From NCBI GenBank assembly GCA_028583685.1, contig JAMXIF010001195.1, forward strand, positions 14,004,471 through 14,068,470: 64,000 nucleotides of DNA, in the 5' to 3' direction. Shown here one piece after another: positions 12,501 to 24,500 of this stretch. Source of the DNA: Petaurus breviceps papuanus (Eukaryota; Chordata; Mammalia; Diprotodontia; Petauridae). Position 1 is the stretch's first letter. Each line of letters opens with the position of its first letter. Both the position numbers and the translations under genes were made by a program. Below the pieces are notes generated by a model that saw nothing but the letters and a program-made list of their open reading frames with translations, was not told the origin of the DNA and did no database searches.

Positions 12501-15500
12501 TGGAATCCCTCTTTCAATGATGACTCTTAGATACTTGAAGCTGTTGTGGTCTTCCCCGGGCTTCCCTCCTCCAGGTTACATTATCCCATTTGCTTCAGCT
12601 AGACTTCATCTAGCAGTGACTTGATTGAGATGCTTCACCGTTCTGCTGAGAGTGCTCTGGTACTTGCTTATACTCTTCAGCCTGTGAATGGCCTTCCAAA
12701 AATGTGTCGCCCAGAACTGAATAGAGTCCTGTAGGTGTAGCCGGACTGACCCGGTCAGTATGCAGAGGCCCTTCCCACAACAATGAGGCGTTTTATGTTA
12801 CAGTATGTGTTGGGTTTTAATACTTTCTTAAGAAGAGTCAAGAACTCTTAGATATGGATATGGATATGGAATGGAATGGATAGCCTTTTGAGAAAAGCAA
12901 TAGATTGTTAGAGAGTCCCAAACTTTCCTGTTCATATGCTACAACCTGTCCTTAAATATCACTTAGGGTGTGAGACTCCTTAAACCCCTAACCCTTAGTT
13001 TCCTGTAGCATGGTGTGGCCACATCTCTGCTGCCATTTTTGAAGGTTTTCTTTCTCTTGTTTGTCCACCTTCTGTAAGGAGGCTTCAACCAAGAGATGTT
13101 ATGAATTTTAGAACTGAAGAGTTAATGTTGCATAGTCCATTAACATTCACTAATTGCTTTACAAATTGATTTATGTCTTAAGGAAAAGTGACTAGAATGA
13201 TGGAGGAGAAAAAATCCCACATTTTTCTTTGTGAAAGGTAGTTGTAGGGGTAAACGCATTTAGAAATATGGTTTTTCTTGGCTGTTCTTCAGCTAGAGAA
13301 GAAACTGATTGTTTTAAGGGCTTTGGTGTGAAAAATAAGAAACGTGTGACACCATATTTATCTTGTAGGTTAAATGGAAAAGTACACAGTGTGTTTACTG
13401 GAGTAGCAATCGTTCACTGCAGCAGTAAAGGTAATATTTCACTTTTATTTCATAGAACCGTAGATCACAGGATAATGGACTTAGGAAAGGCAGGGGCGTT
13501 AGAGGCCATCACATGCACCCCTTCACTGTAGCTGAGGAAACCAAGTGACTTACACAGGATCTCCTGGCTCACGAGGATTTGAAACCATGTGTCCCTAACT
13601 CCGATCTCAGCGCTCTCTCCACTAAGCCACGTTGTCTCTTTGCCAGTTAACAATTGTTTTGTCCTTAAGGCCCTGTGAAGGAGGCTCTGCTGGCAATGTT
13701 GTCCCTGGTTTACCGATGCAGTCTCTTCAAAGTTACCATTAATCTACTGACAAATCTAGAGACTTTTTCTCAGGCTTCATCCTTTTTGAGCCTTTGACAC
13801 TATCGATCACACGCTTCTCCTGGCTACTCCACATTATAATCGCTGGCATTTAACTGGGACTTTATAAGCATCTCATTTCATCCTCTCCACAACCTGGGGA
13901 GGCAGGTGTTATCATTGTCCCCACTTTACAGATGAGGAAATTGAGGCAAAGAGAAGTGACTTACTCAGAGTCACACAGCTAGTAAGTGTCTGAGGCTGGA
14001 TTTGAACTTGGGGCTTATTCTCTATCTGCCACCTCGCTGCCGTGTATGTTTGGCTGCTCCTCTGTCTCCTCTTTCCCTTTCTTTATTGTCTCGGCGATCT
14101 CATCAGCTCTAAGGTTTCGATGATCATTTTAATGAAGATGCTTCCCGCTTCTGTTTATTGAGCCCTAACTTCTATGCCTCATATCGCTGTCTGCCTCTTG
14201 GACTTCTCAAACTGGATCTCATAGAATCCCACACTTCACTGTGTCCAGAACAGAGTTTATTATCTTCCTTTCCCCCTTCCAAACCCCTGTCCTCTATTCT
14301 GTTTCCTTGTTCCTGTGAAGGGAGCAGCTAGGCAGAACAGTGGTTAGTGTGCTGGGCCTGAAGTCAGGAAAACTCATCTTCCTGAGTTCAGATCTGGCCT
14401 CAGACACTTTGTAGCCATCTGACGCTGGACAAGGCAGTTAACCCTGCTTTGCCTCAGTTTCCTCATCTGTAAAGCAAGAAGAGAAGTCCCTGGTTTACCG
14501 ATGCAGCCTCTCCAAAGTTACCATTAATCTCCACTGACAAATCTAGTGACTTTTTCTCCTCTTTTGAGAAGGAAATGGTAAACCACTTTAGGATCTTTGC
14601 CAAGAAAAACCCCAGTGGGGTTATGAAGCGTCAGACATTACTGAACAACATAATTGCTGTTAAGATCATGTATCACCAAGGCTATATTCACAGCACCAAC
14701 AGCAGCTATGATTGTTCTGAATAGCAAAATTTAACAGACTCTCCATATAGAAAACAGAAGCAAAACATTTATTCAGACACCAGAAAGTCAAAAGCCAAAT
14801 CCCAACACCCAGAAAACTAAATCCATCATGACAACGAGAAGTTAATACACCCTGTCACTGCAGGAAGCAACACCATCCCAGAGCCTTCCCACAAACAAAC
14901 ACAGTCCTAGCTGCGCCCTCTCTCTCCCTCCTCACTAACTTCTCTCTTTTCCTGCTTCACCCAGTCAGCAAACTCGTCCTACACAGGCTCCATGTGATTA
15001 CATTCGGCCTGCTAAGGTTCAGGGAAGATCTTCACATTCCCGTTCCCATTATAGGGCACCGCCATCCTCCTGAGCAGTCATGCTTGCAACCTTGGTGTCA
15101 CCCTTTCTTGTACGTAACCCATACCTATCCAGTCCGTTTCTAGTTCATGTCAATTCTGTGTTCACAACATCTCTCCTGAGCCTCCTCTCGTGAACTGTTT
15201 CAAGAGCCTTCTGATTGGTCTCCCTGCCTTAAGTCTCTCCCTGTTTCATTCTTTCCTACACTTAATTACCAAAGTGATTTTCCCAAAGTATAGGTCTGTG
15301 GCACACCCTGGTCAAGAAACTCCATTGGCTCCGCTTTTCCTTCAGGATCAGATGTGTATAAATCCTCTGACTTTTCAGGCCTGGCCCTTCCCCGCTTTCT
15401 CGTCTCCTTATACTCACTCCTTCCATAGATCTCAGATCCGCTCTGACACTCCATCTGCCTCCTCCCAGCCTTTCTTCTGCTTGTCTCCCGGTCCCGGAAT

Positions 15501-18500
15501 GCTCCGCTTTCTGGCTTCCCTGACCCTCCAGCCACCTTCTGCAGCAGTCCTTCCCGCTGAGATTCCCTCCCATGTACACTCTGGGTATCTTGGCTGGACA
15601 TAGTTTTTTGCACGTTGGCTCCTTCGTTAGAATGGGAGTTTCTTGAAGGCAGGAACTGTGTTTTTGCCCTTTTTTTATTCCCAGGCCTTAGAGAGCTTAG
15701 CACATGGTAAGCACTTAATAAATGATGGGTGATGGCCTCACTAAGGTTAATGTGTTTCTGACTTGCCTAAACTTATTGCACAACTAGCAAAGTATCACAG
15801 CCTGAGTCTGGATCCAGGTCATCTGACTCTGCCTTCAAACACCACACGTTACCTGGAGGTCATTTAAAAATACTTGGCTTTGCGAATGATTTTTTAAAAA
15901 ATATTTTTATTGTTCTGTACTTAAACATCAAATATGAGCATTTCTCTATACACTGAGGGCAGGTGGCTGGTGAACTGGATAGGAAGACTAATCTTCCTAA
16001 ATTAAATCTGGCCACAGAAACTTCCTAGCCATGTGACCCCAGACAAGTCACCTAACCCTGTTTGCCTCGGTTTCCTCATCTGTAAAATGAGCTGGAGAAG
16101 GAAATGCCAAACCACTCTAGTATCTCTATCAAGAAAACCCCAAGGGGTGGCTAGGTGGGGCAGTGAATATAGCACTGGACCTGAGTTCAAATCCGGCCTC
16201 AGACACTTAACACAAAAACTAGCCGTGTGACCTTAGGCAAGTCACTTAACCCCAATTGCCCTCCAAAAAAAAGGAAACCCCAAGTAGTGTCGCAAGTGAA
16301 AGGACAGAATGACAACAAAATATACACAGAAGAACAGAAAAAGAGGATTCTGTGTCTAGTCACAAATATCTTAGGCATAACTTCCATTTTTTAAAGGACA
16401 CCATAAATCAACATTAGTTTTATACCTGACCTTCTCGTCTGTGTCTTCTCTGTTCTTTCCCCTCATTTCTCTTAGTAGTTCTCTCTCACCCATGATCTTT
16501 AAAGAGAAGTTGGGTATTGTTCAGTGAAGAACTGTGAATGACTTGGCTGTGACCCAGGATGATCCCAGGGGACTGACGGTGAAGCAGACTGTCCCCCTGC
16601 ACACAAAGAACTGATGTGGACTGAATACTGACTGAAGATGCTATTTTTTCAATTTCTTAGATTTTCTTCCTTTTATTGTCTTGTGCAAAATGACCAATAT
16701 GGAAACATCTTGTACAATCACATATGTATAACCCGTGTCTGATTGCATAAGTTCTCGAGGAGGGGAGGGAGGAAGGATTAGAATTCAGAACTCAAAACTT
16801 TAAATAAAAATGTTAAGATTTTTTAAAAAAGAAGTGGGGGATAAGGTCGTTGATATTTATAAACCAGCTATTATTTTCATTATTGGCAGAAATGAATCAG
16901 GATTACAGCAAGGATTTCCTTGGCACATGTTATCTCCTGTGGTTAGGTGACTTGACTGTGTCTGAAGGATCTCAAATAATTAGAAAGTGAATCTAAATTC
17001 ATGCCTTTACCAACCAAATCATTTTCTTACTATTACTTGTCTAGGGAATGGTTTTTGGTTTTTTTGCCCTTATATACGGTGACACAGTATGAGACAGGTA
17101 AAGCATTTGGTCCTAAGTAATACTCCACGTACTGTGAAAGGCAGCAGACAAGTGGCCTCAGAGCCAGGAGGACTTGGTTACATACACTGGCTGTGTGACC
17201 CTGGGAAAGTCAAGTCACCTGTCTTTGTCGCAGACAACTCTCTAAGCCTGTGTGGTGCAGAGTGGTCTATCAGTCTACATTAGCAGGAAGAGTTTACGTT
17301 GTGGGGGGGAGGTTCCTTATACTAATAAAATCTCTTCAGGCCTTCACCTCTACCCCCATAAAAAATGCAGTCCCACTTCTCTGAAGCGCCACTGGGTATC
17401 AGTTCTTGATAGGTTACCTCCCTAAATCACCCACTAAATGCCTGAAGGCATGTGGGGGCACCTTGGAGGGTGTATATATAAATGTAGATATGCATATAGA
17501 CATACGGAGTTCTGTGTATATACACATGCATACACGTATGTTACAGGTGTGCGCATACACTGGCACGGTGCTTTTGTTCTGTGTATGCCGTGTGTATTGC
17601 ATGTGCACTCATGTGCATATATGTATGCAAGCATACGGACACTTTATGTATGCGTGCATGTGGAGTCAGAAGGTCTTGCTATAGAAGATGGACCCAAGGA
17701 AGATTATATGATTATGCAGTGTTTCCAGAGACCCAGCTTTATTTGCCTTTTTTTAAATTGAGGGATTAGTGATGTGAAAGTGGTTTTTTTTAAAGTCTGG
17801 GAATAAATTTGTTTTTTAATTGTGAATATAAATGCAGAAATTGAAACTGAACTCTGTGTAATGACGCTGACCAAGCTTAGTGACATGAGAGAAAGAGGAG
17901 AAGGTACCTCCCTCCCTTGGAGATGGAGCACTCCATCCAACTGAACTGAGAGATTTTTTTTTTTCATTTTTTTTATCTTTTGCTGTAAGGGATGACTCAT
18001 TGGGTGGGAAAGGTGAGGACTGGAAAGTGAAAGTGAGAGAAAAACACAAAGATATCAGTAATTTCTTTTAAAAAATTTAATTATTAGACATGAAGGAGGG
18101 CCCGAGAAATTCCTTGAGTCATAGTGATAGGACTTGTTCCTCAGAATTCATAAAATATCTCATAAATCTCAAAATACTAACCTAATGGTACCTTCTACCC
18201 GCCCCGCCCTGCCCTAAAGTACTTCCTCCCCTTAGAGACTTAATGCAGAGGCTTAGCTGTTCTATTGACCAAATGACAACAAAGAGAATGTGGTTGGTGG
18301 TGGGTTCCCTGGGCACGATAGTCTAGTATGATCAGTGCTCCATTTTCTGTGTAGACCAGAGATTAGGAGGGGAAGGGTAAGTGTGAACATTTAAGGGTTG
18401 TGTTTCTATAGTGGTTTATTCCTTCCCAGCTTAAAATTCCATTTATGTTTGTTGTTGTATATAAAGTGTCTAGTGGTACTTAGCTACAATGAGACCATCA

Positions 18501-21500
18501 GGATGCCAAACACCAGTGAAATAAATTTAGCTGTCACAAGCATTTTTTATTTTAAGCAATCAGGGTTAAGTAACTTGCTCAAGGTTACACGGCCAGTTAT
18601 TTCTGGGTGTGGTGCTGAGTATCAGAGGCCGGATTTGATCCCAGGTCATCCCAATACTCACTGAGCCACCTGGCCGCCTCTAAGCAACTAGGTTAAATAA
18701 CTTGCTCAAGGTCACACAGCCAGGTGTTTCTGGGTGGGTGCTAAGAGTCTGAGCCCGGATTCGATCCCAGGTCATCCCAACACTCACTGAGCTACCTGGC
18801 TGCCTCTAAGCAATTGGGGTTAAGTAACTTGCTCAAGGTCACACGGCCAGGTGTTTCTGGGTGGGTGCTGAGTGTCTGAGCCCGGATTCGATCCCAGGTC
18901 ATCCCGACACTGGAGCCGGTGCTCTTACTCCCTCTGCTACCTGGCCTCCCCCATCACAGGCATTTTAAAATTTTCTTTTTAAACCCCAGAGCAGCAAGAC
19001 AGATAATATAAGAATTATTATCCCTGTTTTGCTGATGAGAAAACTAATGCAACTAGAGCTTAAAAGGATTTGAGAGAAGTAAAATGTTGTGGATTTTTAA
19101 CTGTTAAATTTAATCTTTAAAAATTGTCTTTGCCCTTGATTCTTTTCATCAAGGATAGAAGCCTTGGCTTATGGTAGAATTTTTGTTTGTTTCAGATAAG
19201 CAGCTGGAAACAGAAGTCTTTGAATTCTATGAGGAAACCAAAGTTAAGTTTTCTGACCTGTCGGAGGAACTTGTATGGGAATACATTCATAGTGGAGAAC
19301 CGATGTAAGTGTTTCGTAAAAACCAATATGCCCCTTCCCGTTCAGAATTAACACAGCTCCATTCATTTAATTTTATTATCATTTTTAAACTTTATATTTT
19401 CAGTTCCAAATTCTTTCCCACCCATCCACCCCTCCTCCACCCACTGAGAGGGCAAGAAATGTGATAACAGAATATATGTTTAAGGCAGAACTTGAGTCCA
19501 GATGTTTTTTACTTCACATACAGGCTTCTGTCCCTGATGCCATGTTACTTCTCTATAGAGAGCTTAACTGCCTTCATATAATAAGTGCTACAGACAAGCA
19601 GGGCAGCTTTAAAGCTAATATATTGAATATATTATTACTTTAAAAGTATTATTATTTACTATTATTAAATAAATAAATAAAATTATTATTTACCCTAAAA
19701 AATGCAGGCTATATGTAATAGAGTACACATGCATATTTTTCTGTTCTTTGGATGTGGAAATGTACATGTTTGTTCAAACTTGTCAAATTCAGATTAACAA
19801 AAAATAGTTTAAAGAAAAAATAGGTGTTAGTCATAACAGTGCAACTGATAGACCTTTATCGATTGTCATCTTGTTCAGGAAAGAGGATTCAAAGACCTAT
19901 TTCTGACGTTGACAGTGAGATAGCATTGATTCTAATAAGGAAACTCATTAAAAATAGAATTACACATGAACTAGACGTGTAATTACCTGTAAGAGTATGT
20001 TAGAGGGGCAGCTAGGTTGTAGAGCACCAGCCCTGGAGTCAGGAGGACCTGAGTTCAAATCCAGCCTCAAACACTTGACACACTAGCTGTGACCTTGGGC
20101 AAGTCACTTAACCCCAATTGCCTCGCCTGTCCCCCTCCAAAAGAAAAAAAAAGTATGTTAGAGTATTTCTTTTATATTGATATATAAAAGATAAGCTGTT
20201 TTCTATCACATTGTAATAATTTTCAAAGATACCTTCATCTCACAACCAGCAAATTTTAGATTATCATCAGTCAGGCTTATATTACCTTTGGAATTAATGT
20301 CAATATGAGCTAAATCTTCAGCTCCTTCATATTTGTATTTTTTATATTATACATATTTGTACAAAGACACGTATTTGTAAATTAAAATATTTATGCAAAT
20401 CCATGCATATTTGTATATATGAAACCATCCTCTCAGTGGAGATAACTGGCTTACCCTCATATTTCTCATCTGCTTGGCATGAACCTAAATTCTAGAATTG
20501 GCTTTAGTTTCTTGGCCTCCAGGGTTGTAATTTCTCTTCTCTGCCTTTCTCTTCTTCTCCCAGGGACAAAGCTGGAGGCTACGGCATCCAGGCCCTTGGG
20601 GGCATGTTAGTTGAGTATGTTCACGGAGACTTTTTGAATGTGGTAGGGTTCCCACTGAACCACTTTTGCAAAAAATTGGTGGAATTGTATTATCCACCCC
20701 CTAAAGATGCAATACATCATGAAAAGCATGACTCAATCCCTTCAATAGAAACCTTTGAAGTTCTAAGTGATGAAGAATATGGCAGTTCAAATTCTACTCA
20801 ACGAAATACAACCACCAAGCCAGAACGTGACAGTGCTTCCTCTTCTGGAGCTACCGGGAGCCTAGGAAGTAAAGAAATAGGCCAACACGTGATGGGACAG
20901 TCTGTGGTGAAGTGCAGTGGGGACGTGGAAAACCCAACTAAATTTCCATCTACACTTGTAGAACTTTTGGATGGCTTTAAAGCTTCAAAGGTATTTAGTG
21001 ACATGATTTTTTTTTCTCCTTCTAATTAAAGACTTTGCCAAAGTGGAAAGAGAAAATTCCCCTCAGTAGGTGAAAAGCAATTTTCAAGCTGAGTGGTTAT
21101 CTTTGTACATATAAATGAGGTCTTATTTGGGGAAAGCATCTCAAAGCCCTCAGTCCTTGCTTTAAATAACTCTTAGCTGTAACGTCAAGGTTAAAAGCAA
21201 AAGCAAAAATAACAACAAATAAGCACAATTTAAAAAAAACAAACAACTTTCCTCACACTACATTCACGGTTTGGTTAGAGAAGGTGCTAAGAGGTACAAC
21301 TTTGTCACCTTTTGGCAATTTGTAAACTAAACAATGTGGTTGAGAAAGAGAAGGCAGTTTACACATAAATGTAAATGCCCATTATTTGGGGGGAGGGGAA
21401 GACAAGTTAAATTAGCTTTATTCTTGAAGCTTGTGCTGATGCCTCTGAGGTGAACCAGGGGGGAGAAACCCTCAAAAATAAACATGCAGACTTAATTTAG

Positions 21501-24500
21501 ATTCATTTAAAATTACCTAAACCTCAGGCTTTCAGAGTAGAAATCCGAAGCTGTCCCCATACAGATGAACTTGTCTAACATGTGCCTCACCTCTTTTCTT
21601 AGCCCATTGCCTCCCATTTCCTCAGATTTCTGTTTACCAAAGCAGGCACTCCGCGTTTGCCAATCTCTTCCCCTTAATTAAGCTCTTCAAAAAAAGGTGA
21701 CACATGGGAGTGAAGGGAAGAGCAAACACTTCCAAAGAAAAGCTCAAACCAGGCTTTTTAAAATGGAAGATTTAAAATCTTTCCAAAGGTTTATGAAAGG
21801 AAAACGACAATTTGATTTTTAACACTATAGACGGAAGAGAAGGCAGGAGCCAGCTCTAGGGTGATCCAGGCAGATTTACAAGCTGCCTCCTGATGAGTGA
21901 GTCGTAATGTGTATAACTCTACTCAAAATAATATCACAGTAAATTTCTGATCAGGATTTTTGTTTGCTTGCTTTTTTGCTCTCAAACTTTTTTTTTTTTC
22001 AAATGCGAATTGGATTGAGTTCTTCATGTCTCAATTGTTTGATTACCAAAGAGTTGTGCCTACAGCAATTCATTGTGGGAGGAAGGGAATGTGCACGAAA
22101 GAAGACAAACCGGTAGAGAGAGTTGGTGGCAGGTCAGTGGAGAGGAGGAAAGCATGGCACTAGCTGGTTATTTTGGGACAGGATTGGGTGCCGGGGAGAG
22201 AAGTGACCGTATGAAGCCTTTCTAGATGAACTACATTACTAAATGGTAATTCTGTTAGCTAGGAAGCGTGAGGTGGATGGAGTTCTGTAATAGAATTGTG
22301 GGCATCCAGGAGACAGGCTGCTTGAACCTGTACTGATGTGGAGATATGTGGGCTTCACCACATTGCCTGGAGGGATGCTTGGGTCACAGTAGGTGTCCTC
22401 TGCTTATTGAAACCTTGCTCCATAGAACTTTCCCCAGCTCTGGTGCTGTTGCTACAAAAGAAGCTGAGATCAGGCACGCAGTTCTGTTTGGTAATACCTC
22501 CCTCGTTCCTTAGAGCTTCTCTTTGGACACCCCCCACTGTGATCCAGCTTCTGTAAGCGTTCCCTAAAGCAGGGGTTCTTAACCCTTTTTAGTGGTCTGA
22601 TAAAGCCTGTAGTCTCCAGAAGGTTTCAGATATACAAAATAAAATATATAGGAGTATAAAAGGAACTAATTATATTGAAACACAATTATTGGAATAGTTT
22701 AAAAACAAAATCATGAACCCTGCTTAAGAAATATTACCACAGAGCAGGACTGCATAGCATACAGCCTGCAGGCCGCTTGTGTCCTACCAAAGAACTTTGG
22801 GTGGCCCAAGGAAAATGTAGAGGATGTAAAAGAAAGTAAAGATGGGATGAGTATTTTGTTTGTGCCCGATTAACCTGCCTTCTAATAGTCATTGTTGCGC
22901 ACATCATGTAACTTGGTGGGTGGGTTGCCAATCAATGCACATCCTCTCTTGTTTGTCATGTGACCATGGCAACCAAACATCATCAGTCTGTTACTAATCT
23001 GAGAGGAGCAATTTCGTGATAAATAAAAATCTTAAGTCATAAGTATAATTAATTGATATTTCCCTTTTTTAAAAATATGGTTTATTTGCAAAGTAGTTTA
23101 ATCATTAATTATACCTTTACTTGAAAAGTCAGCCTCTAAAAACCTATCTGCATTGCAGCCCGAAGAAGTTTAGGCTATTTTAATTTGGGCCCTTACCTGC
23201 TTCTGGCTGTGCAGTTCTGCCATAGAGCATTAACATTGTTAAGTCCCCAAAACTCCCCATTTCATAGTATTGAGTTGAGTGAGCGAGTATCTTCACTTTA
23301 GCACTGGTTCAAGCAGCATTGCCTTCTGAATGCCCACAATTCTGTTACGTAACTCCATCCACCACATCTCTGTCTCTTGGCTGATAGAATTCCCATTTAG
23401 TAAAAAAATCCATCTAGGAAGGCTTCATATATCCGTATCTTCCTCAGTACCCAATCCTGTCCCCAAATAACCAGCTAATGCCATTACTTCCTACTCCCCA
23501 CCCATTGGCCACCATGTCCATGAATTAAATCTAAGCCAAGTAATGAAATAACCTCCAAGGAAAAGCTAGAACAGTTTTGTAAAATGACTACGAACGACTC
23601 AGATTCTTTTCAAGTCTTAATGAGGTGGTCTGTCACTGCTCAGGGTAATATTTTGGCCTCCGATTCCTTCCCATTTTCTTCATAGAACCCTTTTGCTTCA
23701 GATCGGTTCTGTTTAGTGGCTGGTTATTATTAAAACTCTCATAGCAGTCTTATTCAAATGGGAAGGTTTGTATTCAGGGATGGAAGGAGGAATCAGATTG
23801 CTGAATTTTACATAGAAAGATGTCATTTGTAGAACTGAATTCAGTAAAGCCCTTTTATAACATACCAGTGCAAGATGAAATGAGATCCTCCCACTTCCTT
23901 CCCCACCAAACAAAGCGTAAGTATTTGCCAGAAATGCCCTTGTTAAATTAATATAGAAAGCGTTAATCCTGTCCTTCTAACACAGTGTTTTAAAGGGATA
24001 CAGTTGTATTTGACTTGTATGAGACATTATTAAGTCAGTAATTATTTTTTATATCTGCTAAAGTATTCTAGGTAATCACAGAGCAGGCCTAATCTTGCTA
24101 CCTTGATTAGAAATTATTAAAGATAAATAGGAGTTATTTGGCCCTTCACTGGATTACATTCAAAGGAATCCAGCATCATTTAATTAAGTGGGTTTGTGTC
24201 TAGTGAAAGAGGCTGGGAAACCAGTAGTGTCCTGATTTTTTTTAATTTTTGCCACCAGATAGATCACTGAATCTGACAACTGGACCTCACCCTGTGGGAG
24301 TAGTTTTGATATTCCATAATCATTGATAATCTTCACTACTTTAGTAAAACCTCCTCGTTTCAGTATTATCTGCTGCAGAAAAGTTTAGTTAGATGGGACC
24401 TAACCTTGATTTTATATTGCTTTATTCTACCAAAGAAACAAACAGCCCTTTCCCTAACACTAGAATAAGTCACTTAAATTTTGGTTTTATTTGTATTTTT

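Larger units (their letters stand above)
13775..15730 (+). mobile_element. L2 LINE split by three insertions
   Basis: The reverse-transcriptase segment TTGAGCCTTTGACACTATCG (13785 on) is interrupted by a MIR. L2 resumes at 14041-14300 (CCAGAACAGAGTTTATTATC), is broken by a SINE-A and an LTR, and resumes at about 15058 (CAACCTTGGTGTCACCCTTT). It runs to the 3' end near AAGCACTTAATAAATGATGG (about 15720). No open reading frame survives. Confidence 0.75.

Noticed and set aside
15190-15703. Reading frames of about 105-145 codons on both strands
   Set aside because: They lie in the 3' part of an L2 LINE, whose pyrimidine-rich text gives open frames by chance.
17406-17769. Cluster of Cys/His-rich small frames resembling a metal-binding peptide
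   Set aside because: They are produced by a TGTATA/CATGC low-complexity tract in several frames at once.
18553-18952. Regularly spaced repeats that could be taken for a CRISPR-like or satellite array
   Set aside because: The units are complete SINE-C copies in a eukaryotic intron, with no spacers.
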